Below are positions 16,571-25,935 of a stretch of DNA of 64,000 nt, piece after piece. The stretch covers positions 593,862-657,861 of the forward strand of contig NZ_SUME01000003.1 in assembly GCF_005048855.1 (NCBI RefSeq), written 5' to 3'. A program made the translations under genes and the position numbers. Positions within the stretch are counted from its first letter, which is position 1. Each line of letters begins with the position of its first letter. This DNA is from Sphingobacterium olei. Its GTDB lineage: Bacteria > Bacteroidota > Bacteroidia > Sphingobacteriales > Sphingobacteriaceae. The notes under the pieces are model-generated. The model saw only the letters and a list, made by a program, of their open reading frames with translations, ran no database searches and was not told where the DNA came from.

Positions 16571-18493
16571 ATGAAAAAATATTTCATCACCGTATGCCTC
16601 TTTCTTTTTTTTTATGAAATTTCATTTTCGCAATCACCCGTTCAGGTAGATAGCCTATGGAGACAGGTACTTGCTATAAAAAACGACTCACTTAGAGCTG
16701 TTGAAGTTTGTAAAATGGCCCACACGTTTTATGACACAGGGAATAAACCGGCTATGGAGAAAGCTATAACAATGGCCAGAAAAATTTTTGTAAATACAAA
16801 GCCCGTAAGTGCAGAAGTAGAATTGTTGCGGTTGTTGGCTGATGTTCATGGCGACGCAGGTGATGCCACAAAGCGGATATTATATAGCGACAGTATTATT
16901 TTTGTTTCAAAAAAGGCGGCTTATAAATTAGGGGAAGGAATCGGCTATATGGAAAAAGCAATGGCTTATGCCCTGGACGGCAATATGGACGAGGCTTTAA
17001 AACTAATAAAGCCTGCAATTATAATTTTCGAAGAACAAAAGGACGATGAACTTTTGGCTAACGCTTATAAAATGATGGGCAACCTGTTAGTGCAATCAAG
17101 AAAGGCAAAAGAGGCTATTTCATCGTATAAGCTTTCCGCAAACATTTTAGAAAAAATAAAGAAACATGGTAATGCTGGCTTAGTATATGGCAATATGGTA
17201 AGGGCATTTTTAACGATAGGAGAGAAGGATTCTGCATTATTTTACAATGAAGTGGCAAAAAAAATGGCAATTCATGTTTCTCCCGGTCATTCATTGCATT
17301 TTATGGTAAACATGAGTGAAGCGGAATTGCAAACTATAAAAGGAAATTTTTCGCTGGCAGACGCAGCAGCTGATAAGGCATTAGCAATTGCTCAATTATT
17401 GAATAATCCCGGCATGTTAGGAGGATTCTATACAATTAAAGCTAATATTGCAAAAGAGAAAGGAAATTATAACGAGGCTATAAAATACGATTTGCTATCT
17501 ATTGAACTGAATAAAAAATCAGGGAGCTTTGCTCAGCTTGTTAATAGCTATTTCAACCTATCCAAAAGTTATTATTGGGCAGGACGATATAAAGAAGCTT
17601 ATGATGCGAGAGTAACCTATATGCAGTTAAATGATTCACTTTTCTCTGAAAAATCAGCTTCAGAAATTAATGACCTTAATGTAAAGTATGAAACTAGCCA
17701 GAAAGAAAAGCAAATAGCCGAACAGGAATTGAAAATACAGAAACAGCAATCCAATTTACTATATGCCATTTTGGGCGGAGCATTATTGGTTTCTGTTTTG
17801 GGCAGTATTTTTTTCTATCAGAAAAAAGCACAAAAACTAAAACTGAAACACTTACAACAGGAAAAAGAAAATGCCATTTTAAATTCTTTCATTCTTGGAG
17901 AAGAGCGTGAGCGTAGCCGCATCTCGCATGAACTTCACGATGGCGTTGCCGCTATGATTGGCGCTGCCAAAATGAGTTTGGAAGCTATTCCGCATCTTCC
18001 TCAAGAAAAAAGAATGGAACAGCTTTCAAAAATTCAGGGCATATTAGAACATTCTCATTCAGATATTCGCCACATTGCACACAGCCTACTCCCAACGGTA
18101 TTGGAAAAAGAAGGGTTGGTACAGGCAACATCGCAATTTGTTTCGGAGATAAATGAAACAAACCTGGTCAATATCTTAGTAATAGATCAAAACAGCAATG
18201 CCTACCAACTTTCATCACAATTACAACTGATGCTCTTCAGAGTTATTCAAGAACTTGTAAATAATATTATTAAACATTCCCAGGCGCAAAATGCCGAAAT
18301 AGTTTTCAGTACGCATCCCAATGGTTTGCAGATTGAAGTTACTGATGACGGGATAGGTTATGACGGTATAAGTGAGCCGGGAGAACAAGGGCTATACAGT
18401 ATTACTCAACGTATAAAATCAATTGGAGGCAATTTTAAAATTGTCAGAGGCAGCTCCGGTGGAACGCAAGCTATGGTCGAATTAACCGTTTAG
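16571..18493 (+). CDS. TPR-containing sensor histidine kinase (HisKA_3)
   Basis: 640 residues. A signal peptide or anchor (residues 1-20) is followed by six or more TPR-like repeats (about 30-370) on the periplasmic side. A coiled segment, a membrane helix (about 396-416) and a HisKA_3 dimerisation domain come next, with phosphoacceptor His456 in SHELHDG. The HATPase_c domain has its N box near ELVNNIIKHS and G1 in DDGIGYD. This is the usual architecture of Bacteroidota NarL-type kinases that sense envelope state through TPRs. It pairs with the preceding response regulator. Confidence 0.93.
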   Translation: MKKYFITVCLFLFFYEISFSQSPVQVDSLWRQVLAIKNDSLRAVEVCKMAHTFYDTGNKPAMEKAITMARKIFVNTKPVSAEVELLRLLADVHGDAGDATKRILYSDSIIFVSKKAAYKLGEGIGYMEKAMAYALDGNMDEALKLIKPAIIIFEEQKDDELLANAYKMMGNLLVQSRKAKEAISSYKLSANILEKIKKHGNAGLVYGNMVRAFLTIGEKDSALFYNEVAKKMAIHVSPGHSLHFMVNMSEAELQTIKGNFSLADAAADKALAIAQLLNNPGMLGGFYTIKANIAKEKGNYNEAIKYDLLSIELNKKSGSFAQLVNSYFNLSKSYYWAGRYKEAYDARVTYMQLNDSLFSEKSASEINDLNVKYETSQKEKQIAEQELKIQKQQSNLLYAILGGALLVSVLGSIFFYQKKAQKLKLKHLQQEKENAILNSFILGEERERSRISHELHDGVAAMIGAAKMSLEAIPHLPQEKRMEQLSKIQGILEHSHSDIRHIAHSLLPTVLEKEGLVQATSQFVSEINETNLVNILVIDQNSNAYQLSSQLQLMLFRVIQELVNNIIKHSQAQNAEIVFSTHPNGLQIEVTDDGIGYDGISEPGEQGLYSITQRIKSIGGNFKIVRGSSGGTQAMVELTV

Positions 18494-18540
18494 CGTTCTA
18501 ATGATGCACAAAATACTCGTACATTACATCATTGTATGAC

Positions 18541-18564
18541 ACCGCGATAGCTGCGGTTTAACAA
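18541..18564 (+). terminator. Weak hairpin after the kinase gene
   Basis: ACCGC (18541-18545) pairs with GCGGT (18553-18557), followed by an A-rich rather than T-rich tail. It is the only hairpin seen near the end of the operon. A weak terminator at best. Confidence 0.25.
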
Positions 18565-18653
18565 AAACTTAGCAACAACAAAACTCCACTAAACAGCTGT
18601 CAATTTCATTCCAGTTCACTTTCTGGCGAGTAACACAGTATATAACTTGTGAA

Positions 18654-19286
18654 CTATTCTTCTAAATTCTTCAACAAGAGCTTTATCTGTTTAAGGTATT
18701 TTCCATAATATTTGTCAATCGTCCATTCGCAGAACAAAAGGACAAATGCTAACAACAAAATACCAATAATTGACGTTTTCCAGATAAAGTTAGGGTCTAT
18801 AGCTAGTGTCTCCTTAAAGTTGACATATTTCATAAACCACTCAAAAGTTCGATTTTTTCCAAATATTACAAAATATAGGCCCAATGCCGAGGGTACAATA
18901 ATATAGCAAGATATTTTATAACTTTCTACCGCGAACTTCAGTTCATAATAGAGTTGAATCAGGTTTTCTTTCGAGCTGAATACGTCATCTTTTTTCGTCA
19001 TTTTATTGAACGCAAGAAAGCGACGATAATAAAATAGATAAGGAATTAGCATCTGCAGTAGGAAAAAATAATGCAGCATTTTTATCTCTATGCTAAACGA
19101 ATCATAAATCGGTATAGTAAATAAAAATAGGAAAGAAAGTGCTGAGAATACAAATTCTCTTTTGAAATTTCTACTAATTTTATCTGTGATCGATCTCGTT
19201 TTTTTTAGGCTCTCGGTTCTAATATTGACAGCGTCACCAGTTTGTTGGTTCCATTTGTTTTGTAATTCGTCAAAATTCATATCCAT
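18654..19286 (-). CDS. Four-helix membrane protein, probable anti-sigma partner
   Basis: 210 residues: a soluble N-terminus (FDELQNKWNQQTGD), then four membrane helices (about 47-62, 70-88, 123-140, 170-190) and a short charged tail. It overlaps the upstream ECF sigma gene by 17 bases. That arrangement and topology are typical of sigma/membrane-antagonist pairs in Bacteroidota. No zinc anti-sigma motif is seen, so the antagonist role is inferred from context. Confidence 0.75.
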   Translation of the reverse strand: MDMNFDELQNKWNQQTGDAVNIRTESLKKTRSITDKISRNFKREFVFSALSFLFLFTIPIYDSFSIEIKMLHYFFLLQMLIPYLFYYRRFLAFNKMTKKDDVFSSKENLIQLYYELKFAVESYKISCYIIVPSALGLYFVIFGKNRTFEWFMKYVNFKETLAIDPNFIWKTSIIGILLLAFVLLFCEWTIDKYYGKYLKQIKLLLKNLEE

Positions 19287-19770
19287 TATTTTTAATGATC
19301 TCTTGCAGTTTTTCTTTAGTTCTATTCAGTTTAACACGAGCATTCACTTCAGAAATGCCCAAACTTAAAGCAATTTCTCTATGTGGCATTCCTTCTAGGA
19401 AAAGGAAAATCAAAGCCTTTTCTATCGGATTCAATTCCTGTACAGCGTTGTAGAAATAATCTAATTGTATGTCTTTTTGTCGGGAATCTTCTTCCTCGAT
19501 ATGGTCCATATCTTTGTCAAGAGGCTCTTTATCCACTTTACGGCTTTCTTTTTTGAAGAAAGTCAACGCCGTGTTCAACGCTACTCCATACATCCATGTC
19601 GCAAATGCACTTTTACCTTCGAAGCTATTGTACGCTTTCCAAAGTTGGAAGATTATCTCCTGCGTCAAATCTTCTTGGTCGTCCAACTGGTCCATATACA
19701 AGCGTGACACTTTATATAATATACCTTTATGTTGCGTGATGAGCTGTATGAATTCCTGTTCTTTTGTCAT
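19270..19770 (-). CDS. ECF-type RNA polymerase sigma factor
   Basis: 166 residues. Region 2 is at about 10-80 (VSRLYMDQLDDQEDLTQEIIFQLWKAY, then FATWMYGVALNTAL). Region 4 is at about 108-160 (NPIEKALIFLFLEGMPHREIALSLGISEVNARVKL). The DQEDLTQE segment is the conserved core-binding helix. It is translated together with the overlapping membrane protein. Its target promoter is not identifiable here. Confidence 0.93.
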   Translation of the reverse strand: MTKEQEFIQLITQHKGILYKVSRLYMDQLDDQEDLTQEIIFQLWKAYNSFEGKSAFATWMYGVALNTALTFFKKESRKVDKEPLDKDMDHIEEEDSRQKDIQLDYFYNAVQELNPIEKALIFLFLEGMPHREIALSLGISEVNARVKLNRTKEKLQEIIKNNGYEF

Positions 19771-20029
19771 GGACCAAAAACGGTTATTTTTTATTTCCTA
19801 GATTGATATACATAGTCAGAAGAATACAGGGCACGTTACATAGTGAATTGTACAGGTTACTGTTCATTACTTTTAATCTATTTATCGTTACTTTTGAATA
19901 GTTAGTACGGAGAACCGAGAAATGTTACATAAATGGATGTGTTTTTTGTAGGGCAAGTACAACGGAATTTCCTCTGCACTTTATTTCGTAAATTTGGACG
20001 AAATAATATAAAAATTATTATAGTTCCCA

Positions 20030-20734
20030 ATGAACGATACTAAACGGCTTTCTAGATTAACTGCAATTTTGACCCAATTACAGACGAAGCGACTATTGAC
20101 TGCTAGCGAACTAGCTGAAAAGTTCTCGATTAGTAAACGAACAATCTACAGGGACATTAGAGCATTGGAACAAGCGGGTGTTCCAATACAGACAGAAGAC
20201 GGTAAAGGTTATTACTTGATGGAAGGTTATAGGATTTCACCCGTAATGTTTACGGAAAGTGGAGCCAATGCGTTAGTAACAGCAGAAAAGCTCATACTTA
20301 AAAACAAAGATGCTTCACTTGTGAAAGAATATTCCGACGCCATCAATAAGATTAAATCTGTTTTACGTAACAACACCAAAGACAAGGCAAATTTGCTTTC
20401 CGACCGGATCGTATTCAGACAAAATGCAGACAATTGCCGAACAAGCAATTATCTATCAACATTGCAATTAGCCCTGACAAATTTTCACCTCGTCAAATTA
20501 AAATATCATTCGCCTGATAGCGAGCTGACAACTGAACGAACGATTGAACCTTTTGCTGTTTACAGCACACAAGAAAATTGGTTACTCATTGGCTTTTGCC
20601 GATTACGACAGGATTTCAGAGCCTTTCGACTTGATAGAATTCAGCACCTGACGACACTCAACGAACAGTTTGAACCTCATAAAATAACCTTACAGGAATA
20701 TTTTGAAATCTGTAAGAAAAAATATTCTACGTAA
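20030..20734 (+). CDS. YafY-type HTH/WYL-domain transcriptional regulator
   Basis: 234 residues. The winged HTH at residues 6-60 has LTASELAEKFSISKRTIYRDI and a wing ending in KGYYLMEGY. The WYL domain (about 138-225) has WLLIGFCRLRQDFRAFRLDRI. WYL domains bind nucleic-acid or nucleotide ligands. The two short downstream genes follow at small spacing and are probably co-regulated. Confidence 0.92.
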   Translation: MNDTKRLSRLTAILTQLQTKRLLTASELAEKFSISKRTIYRDIRALEQAGVPIQTEDGKGYYLMEGYRISPVMFTESGANALVTAEKLILKNKDASLVKEYSDAINKIKSVLRNNTKDKANLLSDRIVFRQNADNCRTSNYLSTLQLALTNFHLVKLKYHSPDSELTTERTIEPFAVYSTQENWLLIGFCRLRQDFRAFRLDRIQHLTTLNEQFEPHKITLQEYFEICKKKYST

Positions 20735-20797
20735 CCCTTGACATAGGGCTGTCGCAAGCCCATTTTATTTTTGTGGTTGTACTAAAATATTTTAAAA

Positions 20798-21256
20798 ATG
20801 AAAAAAGTAAGCGTTGAGCCTTTTAAGGTAATCGGCATTTCGGTAAGAACCACAAACGAAAACAATCAGGCCGGAAAAGATATTGCAGATTTGTGGGACA
20901 AGTTTATAAATGAAAAAATTCTGGAAACCATCCCGAATAAGCTCAACAATAACGTATATTCGATATATACCGACTATGAAAGCGACCATACGAAGCCCTA
21001 TACCACAATATTGGGCTGCGAAGTAGCAATCTTAGATGCCATACCTGAGGGAATGGTCGGCAAATCGTTTATCGGCGGAAACTATGTAAAATTATCAGCT
21101 AAAGGAGATTTGACGCAAGGCTTAATAATTAATAAATGGTTAGAGATCTGGGAAATGGATTTAGACAGACTATTCACTACAGACTTTGAAGTTTTTAGTG
21201 AAAAAGCACAAAATCCGAAAGATGCAGAAATAGATTTTTTAATTGCCGTAAAATAG
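20798..21256 (+). CDS. GyrI-like small-molecule-binding protein
   Basis: 152 residues with the SHS2-type AraC-effector/GyrI fold: KVIGISVRTTNENN, then DIADLWDKFINEKILETIPN, YSIYTDYESDHTKPYTTILG and the closing EVFSEKAQNPKDAEIDFLIAV. Such stand-alone domains bind drugs or aromatic ligands and are often encoded next to regulators, as here. Cytosolic. Six bases separate it from the next gene. Confidence 0.85.
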   Translation: MKKVSVEPFKVIGISVRTTNENNQAGKDIADLWDKFINEKILETIPNKLNNNVYSIYTDYESDHTKPYTTILGCEVAILDAIPEGMVGKSFIGGNYVKLSAKGDLTQGLIINKWLEIWEMDLDRLFTTDFEVFSEKAQNPKDAEIDFLIAVK

Positions 21257-21261
21257 AGGAA

Positions 21262-21630
21262 ATGATTGAGCAGCTTCATAACTATTATCTGAATAAAGAC
21301 GAGCCAAACAAGAGTTGCTTGCTTGCCTTACGGGACATCATTCTTGTACAGGATGTCCACATTATTGAAACGCAGAAGTGGGGTATGCCCTGCTTCTGTT
21401 ACAAGAAAAAAATGTTTTGCTATTTGTGGGTAGATAAAAAGACAGACGAACCTTATATACTTATGGTAGAAGGAAAATATCTTGACCATATGGAATTGGA
21501 AGAAGGCGGTCGTTCTCGAATGAAAATTCTCAGGGTTAATCCCCATAAAGATATACCAATCAGAACAATTGAGAGCATTTTACAAAAAGCCTTGGATTTA
21601 TATAGAACAGGCACCATAAAATTAAAATAA
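21262..21630 (+). CDS. DUF1801/YdhG-type protein
   Basis: 122 residues matching the DUF1801 (YdhG/YjbR-like) pattern: LALRDIILVQDVHIIETQKWGMPCFCYKKKMFCYLWVD, then ILRVNPHKDIP and a C-terminal helix. The family fold is known but its biochemical role is unclear. It forms a cassette with the GyrI-like gene and the WYL regulator. Confidence 0.85.
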   Translation: MIEQLHNYYLNKDEPNKSCLLALRDIILVQDVHIIETQKWGMPCFCYKKKMFCYLWVDKKTDEPYILMVEGKYLDHMELEEGGRSRMKILRVNPHKDIPIRTIESILQKALDLYRTGTIKLK

Positions 21631-21659
21631 TAACTGGTAGCGTAATTTCACTGATAATT

Positions 21660-22417
21660 AATTCGCGCGCTTATACTGCAGAAAAGGAAATATTAGGAGG
21701 TAACATCTATTTTTGGAAACTAAAGCATAATATTGCCCATCATACCTAAATATAGATGGTGAAGATCACGATATAGAGATTAAGTTCATGCGCATTCACC
21801 ATGACCAGGCATTGATGAAACACCATCGTCATCAGCATCTATATTTCATCCTATTGTATAGTATTTCGTATCTAGCTTGGATCTTTTACCAGGATTATGA
21901 AAAATACTTTAGGCAAAAGTTAGGAAGGACTTCCGATAGCTTTCATTTTCCGCTACGGGAAAAAGTGATCTTCTGGCTCAGCAAGGTTTTTCATTTCCTG
22001 TTATTTGTTGTCATTCCCATTATCTATGTCGGATGGTTGCCTACCCTGATAGGTTTATTGATTGCGAGTATTGTCTGTGTACTATGTTTAGCGACTGTAT
22101 TCCAGCTGGCGCATGTGGTAACAGAAACCGAGTTTAAGACAATAGATACCAGTGTAGAAGACGAGTGGATGATTCATCCGTTACAGTCTACTGCGAACTT
22201 TGCCACCCGAAGTTGGATGTTAACATGGCTGCTTGGAGGCCTTAATTTTCAGGTCGAACACCATCTCTTTCCGAAGATCAGCCATATACATTATCCCGCA
22301 CTGAACAAAATCGTGAAAGAAAACTGTGAAGAATATAACGTAAAATATAACGAGTACAGGACATTCTGGGACGCGTTTCGTTCTCATGTCCGGGTCATAC
22401 GTAGTATGTCTAAGTAG
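21660..22417 (+). pseudogene. Fatty-acid (acyl-CoA) desaturase, 5'-truncated and frameshifted
   Basis: The intact part from ATG 21788 gives 209 residues with two membrane helices and the third histidine box FQVEHHLFP. Upstream codons 21694-21743 read WKLKHNIAHHT, the second His box. A shift of frame near 21744 then leads into NIDGEDHDIEIKF. The family text normally has YTN here, so about four bases seem to be lost. The region with the first His box is absent. The gene cannot make a complete di-iron desaturase. It lies between the DUF1801 and cold-shock genes. Confidence 0.85.
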
Positions 22418-22476
22418 AAACTGTAGTCGCGGATAGTGCTTTTGGAAGATTCACATTGAGTTAATACAAAAAAGTC

Positions 22477-22506
22477 TTGTATATTAAAGAAATTATTCTA
22501 TCTTTG
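22477..22506 (+). promoter_or_regulatory. Bacteroidota-type promoter for the cold-shock gene
   Basis: TTG (22477-22479), exactly 19 bases, then TATCTTTG (22499-22506). This fits the TTG-N19-TAnnTTTG promoter of this phylum. Initiation near 22513 would give a leader of about 260 bases before the ATG at 22773. Confidence 0.65.
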
Positions 22507-22772
22507 TTTTATAATCAGGTTCTGCCGACGCTTCTCTGAAACCGTTAAGTTCATTCTTATCCCTCAGTTTTTGCTTTTTCAGTTACTAATTTTTGTTATC
22601 AATGTAACGGTTAGGTACCATTTTAAGCTTAGAGCATTCTCGAGGTCAAAAAAAATACAACTATCATTTCTTGCGAACAATCAGATTTATTATTGCGCTG
22701 TTGTTATCATCAGTTCAATAATGGCTTATGCCAAACAAAATGAATAATTTTTATAAATAAATATAATACACA
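22507..22772 (+). promoter_or_regulatory. Long 5' leader of the cold-shock gene
   Basis: About 260 bases without a gene lie between the promoter and the start codon. Long structured leaders acting as RNA thermometers are typical of cspA-type genes. No conserved box could be assigned by eye. Confidence 0.45.
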
Positions 22773-22964
22773 ATGCAAGAAGGAACAGTAAAATTCTTTA
22801 ACGTTACCAAAGGTTTCGGTTTTATTACACCAGTAGATGGTGGTCAGGATGTTTTCGTACATAACTCAGGTTTAATCCATGACGTACGTGAAAACGATAG
22901 TGTAACATTCGACGTAGAAAATGGCAAAAAAGGCATTAACGCAGTTAATGTACGCGTAGCATAA
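22773..22964 (+). CDS. Cold-shock protein (CspA family)
   Basis: A 63-residue single cold-shock OB domain. RNP1 is KGFGFITP (13-20) and RNP2 is DVFVHNSGL (26-34). TVKFFNVTKGFG has Val/Thr where many paralogues have Ala/Glu. It binds single-stranded RNA or DNA as a chaperone. It is monocistronic, with a strong terminator about 50 bases downstream. Confidence 0.95.
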   Translation: MQEGTVKFFNVTKGFGFITPVDGGQDVFVHNSGLIHDVRENDSVTFDVENGKKGINAVNVRVA

Positions 22965-23011
22965 TTACGTAGAAAAATTCATATTTTCTACAGGAAGTAT
23001 ATGATAAAGAA

Positions 23012-23055
23012 GATGTAGTAGATGGTATTCGTACCGATCTGCTACATTTTTTTAT
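23012..23055 (+). terminator. Rho-independent terminator of the cold-shock gene
   Basis: GATGTAGTAGATGGTA and TACCGATCTGCTACAT form a long stem (one mismatch) around a TTCG tetraloop. A run of T follows at 23047-23053. A textbook terminator. Confidence 0.88.
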
Positions 23056-23145
23056 TTAAGGGGTATAGAAGAAGTATTTATCGTATTATCAAGCAGATTA
23101 AGATGGATAGGGCTATTACCACCATTACATCTACTCTTTAAAAGC

Positions 23146-25062
23146 TTAACTTGGAATCGGAATGTGAAGCAAAATGATAGTACCTCCTTCAGCAGGGTAC
23201 AGGGTTTGCAGCTTAGCCTTCTTTCCAAGTAAATGAAGCCGTTCTCGACTAATAGTACCTGATAATGACCGGTGACCAACACTTGAACCTTCCATTGTAT
23301 GTTTGCCACTGTCGGTAATTGTTATTTCCAAGCTATCAGAAGCGATGTTAAACTCAATCGTCAGACGGCCAGTTCCAGTCTCCATATCGATGCCGTGCAA
23401 TATGGAATTTTCGACGAAGGGCTGTATCAACATCGGCGGAACCATGACTGCCGTCATGTCGTGTTCTTCTAAAGAGATGATTTCGTAGGTAAACGCATTT
23501 TCAAAGCGCATTTGCTGTAAGCTCAAGTAGTTTTCCAGAGTCTCTAATTCTTCATCCAGAGGCACCAATTGCTTGCGACTCAATTCTAGACTACTGCGTA
23601 GCAACCGACTGAAACGGTTGAGGTATTTGATAGCGTGCTCTTTCTGATCCAAACGCACAAAACTTTGTAATGCAGACAAGGTATTGAAGATAAAATGTGG
23701 CTCCATTTGTGTGCGAAGCAACTGCTGTTGCAGGATTACTTTTTCCTTTTCTTGACTCACTCGTCGTTGTTGTAGGCTGTAGTATAAAAAAAAGATGACG
23801 AGTGCCAATAGCCCTAATGTCAAGAGCGATATAATTAACCAGAGGCGATTTTGTTGCAATTGTAGCCTATTGATTTTAATGTTTTCGTTGAGGTTTTGTA
23901 TAGATCTATCTTTTGCTTGCAATTGATACAAGGCATTCATCTCGGCTACACCCTGCGCATTATGTTCTTGGTAGATATTTTCCTGCAATTGCAATGTATT
24001 GTCTAGTATATCTACCGCCTCGTCCTTTCTGCCTTTTTTAGCGTAAAGTGACGCGATGGCTTTCTGGTAGTAGATGTCATTGTGTCCCAAAACTGCGTCC
24101 ATTTGTTCCTTCTTTAGCGAGGAAGCCTTTTGGAGGTATTTTTCTGCTGGAATGAATTGATCTAAAAGAATGTAGGTGGCCGCGATATTGCAATAATCTA
24201 AAAATAAATTATTGATAGCAGTAGATTGTGCTTGCCCGGCTTCGTATCTACCCTCATCAAACTGGGTCTTCAACAATTGGTAATGTAGTAATGAATCTGT
24301 TTTATTCGTTTTTTCGAAATAAAAGACTTTGGATTCATAAAGGAAGGATGGATTATAACTCAATGGGTTTTGCTGATGAAGTGCTTCCAGTTTTTGCAGG
24401 TAGGGTGCCATGCTATCGGCAGGTTGTTTACGTGCTCTAAGTGTTTGGATCATCTGTACCAAGACCCGTTGGTGGTTGATATGTCCTTCTGGCAGCGAGT
24501 CGCATATTGGCATTGCTTCCCGAATCATTCTTTCGGAGAGTGTTAATTGATAGACCCGACTATTGCTCTGTGCTGCGGAAAGTAGCATGGCCGATCTGGC
24601 CTCTGCCGAGAGATCAACTAAACTATCTGACCGGACAATTGCTGCGGCGCGATTGTAGTAATAACTTGCTTCATTTGGCTTAGCTTGTAGGCTCAAAATG
24701 TTTCCCATACCATTGTACACTAAAGCCTTTTCGTCCAGATTTCCTTGAGTAGGTTCGATGTAATCCAATGCTTTTTGTACAAAATAACTAGCAGAGTCTT
24801 CACCCTTCATACCATATAATCTAGCCAAATGATAGTTGACCTTGGTAAAGGAAACACTATCGGTCTGTATCGCTGGATTAGCATAGAGCTGATGCCATAT
24901 ACCGCGCAAAGAGTCGTGATTGGATGGTGTTAGCTTTGTGTTTTCGAGTTGTTTTATTTGTGTGCGCCAAGCTGTCCACGTATTGAAATCACTTTGCGCA
25001 TGTTCTTGACATGCTTGAAATAGCAACGCTAATAGGAGGAAACGGGGATAGTAATATCGCAT
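23146..25062 (-). CDS. TPR-containing LytS-type histidine kinase
   Basis: 638 residues. The N-terminal lipobox-like signal ends in LLFQAC, followed by TPR-like helices to about 390. A membrane helix lies at about 408-432. The His_kinase domain has phosphoacceptor His456 in QMEPHFIFNTLSALQ, followed by the characteristic FSRLLRSSLELSRKQLVPLDEELETLENYL. The HATPase end has MVPPMLIQPFVENSILHG and ITDSGKH. Its start codon overlaps the stop of the upstream LytTR regulator by one base (TAATG), so the two are coupled. Confidence 0.93.
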   Translation of the reverse strand: MRYYYPRFLLLALLFQACQEHAQSDFNTWTAWRTQIKQLENTKLTPSNHDSLRGIWHQLYANPAIQTDSVSFTKVNYHLARLYGMKGEDSASYFVQKALDYIEPTQGNLDEKALVYNGMGNILSLQAKPNEASYYYNRAAAIVRSDSLVDLSAEARSAMLLSAAQSNSRVYQLTLSERMIREAMPICDSLPEGHINHQRVLVQMIQTLRARKQPADSMAPYLQKLEALHQQNPLSYNPSFLYESKVFYFEKTNKTDSLLHYQLLKTQFDEGRYEAGQAQSTAINNLFLDYCNIAATYILLDQFIPAEKYLQKASSLKKEQMDAVLGHNDIYYQKAIASLYAKKGRKDEAVDILDNTLQLQENIYQEHNAQGVAEMNALYQLQAKDRSIQNLNENIKINRLQLQQNRLWLIISLLTLGLLALVIFFLYYSLQQRRVSQEKEKVILQQQLLRTQMEPHFIFNTLSALQSFVRLDQKEHAIKYLNRFSRLLRSSLELSRKQLVPLDEELETLENYLSLQQMRFENAFTYEIISLEEHDMTAVMVPPMLIQPFVENSILHGIDMETGTGRLTIEFNIASDSLEITITDSGKHTMEGSSVGHRSLSGTISRERLHLLGKKAKLQTLYPAEGGTIILLHIPIPS

Positions 25063-25805
25063 TATTTGGAAAGGGAAAGTTGTTCGAGAATAAAGTTTTT
25101 TCTGCGCAAAGAGATCGGAATTTCTTCTTTATTTTGCAAAACTAGAAATTCAGCATGCTGCACACCCGAAATATATCTTCTATGAACCAAATACGATTGG
25201 TGCGTGCGCAAAAAATAAGGCATTGGCAGTAGTTCTTCAAAGTATTTGAGTGGCTTGGAAGCCAACTCCTTCGTGCCATTTTGTAAAAAAAAATTGGTGT
25301 ACGGACCATCTCCCTTACAGTACATAATGTCGGATACAGCGATGATACGGATGTTATTAACGGAATGTAACGCAATACTTTCAGGAATGTCATTGCTACC
25401 CATGCTATGCTTTGCCAGAGAGAGTTGTTGCATCCACTGCGGATTATTTTCCCGGCGGCGGCGATATCGATCGATTGCCTCCTTCAGTTCGATCTGATCA
25501 ATCGGTTTAAGTAAATAATCCAATGCGCCATATTTGATCGCTTTGATCGCAAAATGATTGTATGCTGTGACAAAGATGATATTTTGCGGTATATGCTGCA
25601 ACTTGTTCAAAATGTCGAAAGCAGTGCCATCTCGAAGTTGTATATCCATCAAGACAATATCAAGTTTGTTTTGTTCAATCAATTGAATGGCAGAAGAAAC
25701 ATTGTCGCTCCAACCGATCAACTCCACATCCTCTTCTTGCTGTACGAGATAGCTGATTTCTTTGCGTACTGCAGGTTCATCTTCGATAATAGCTATTTTA
25801 ATCAT
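25062..25805 (-). CDS. LytTR-family response regulator
   Basis: 247 residues. The receiver domain spans 1-120 with E8/D9/E10 acidic residues, phosphoacceptor D54 in IVLMDIQLRDG, T in FVTAYNHFAIKAI and K/P at LLKPI. The LytTR DNA-binding domain is at about 145-247 (IMYCKGDGPYTNFFL, then FLRTHQSYLVHRRYI). It is first in a two-gene operon with the TPR kinase. Probably a membrane-stress or nutrient-sensing pair; the target is unknown. Confidence 0.93.
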   Translation of the reverse strand: MIKIAIIEDEPAVRKEISYLVQQEEDVELIGWSDNVSSAIQLIEQNKLDIVLMDIQLRDGTAFDILNKLQHIPQNIIFVTAYNHFAIKAIKYGALDYLLKPIDQIELKEAIDRYRRRRENNPQWMQQLSLAKHSMGSNDIPESIALHSVNNIRIIAVSDIMYCKGDGPYTNFFLQNGTKELASKPLKYFEELLPMPYFLRTHQSYLVHRRYISGVQHAEFLVLQNKEEIPISLRRKNFILEQLSLSK

Positions 25806-25935
25806 CTTTTACATTTTTGTACTAAATTCGGACCTCGTCAAATTACTCCTTAAATATTCCACAAAAACCTTTCTTTTAAAGATGCCAGTTTTGCTAATAT
25901 TTTTATATTCCTGTGCGCGGTATAAGACAAGTAAG

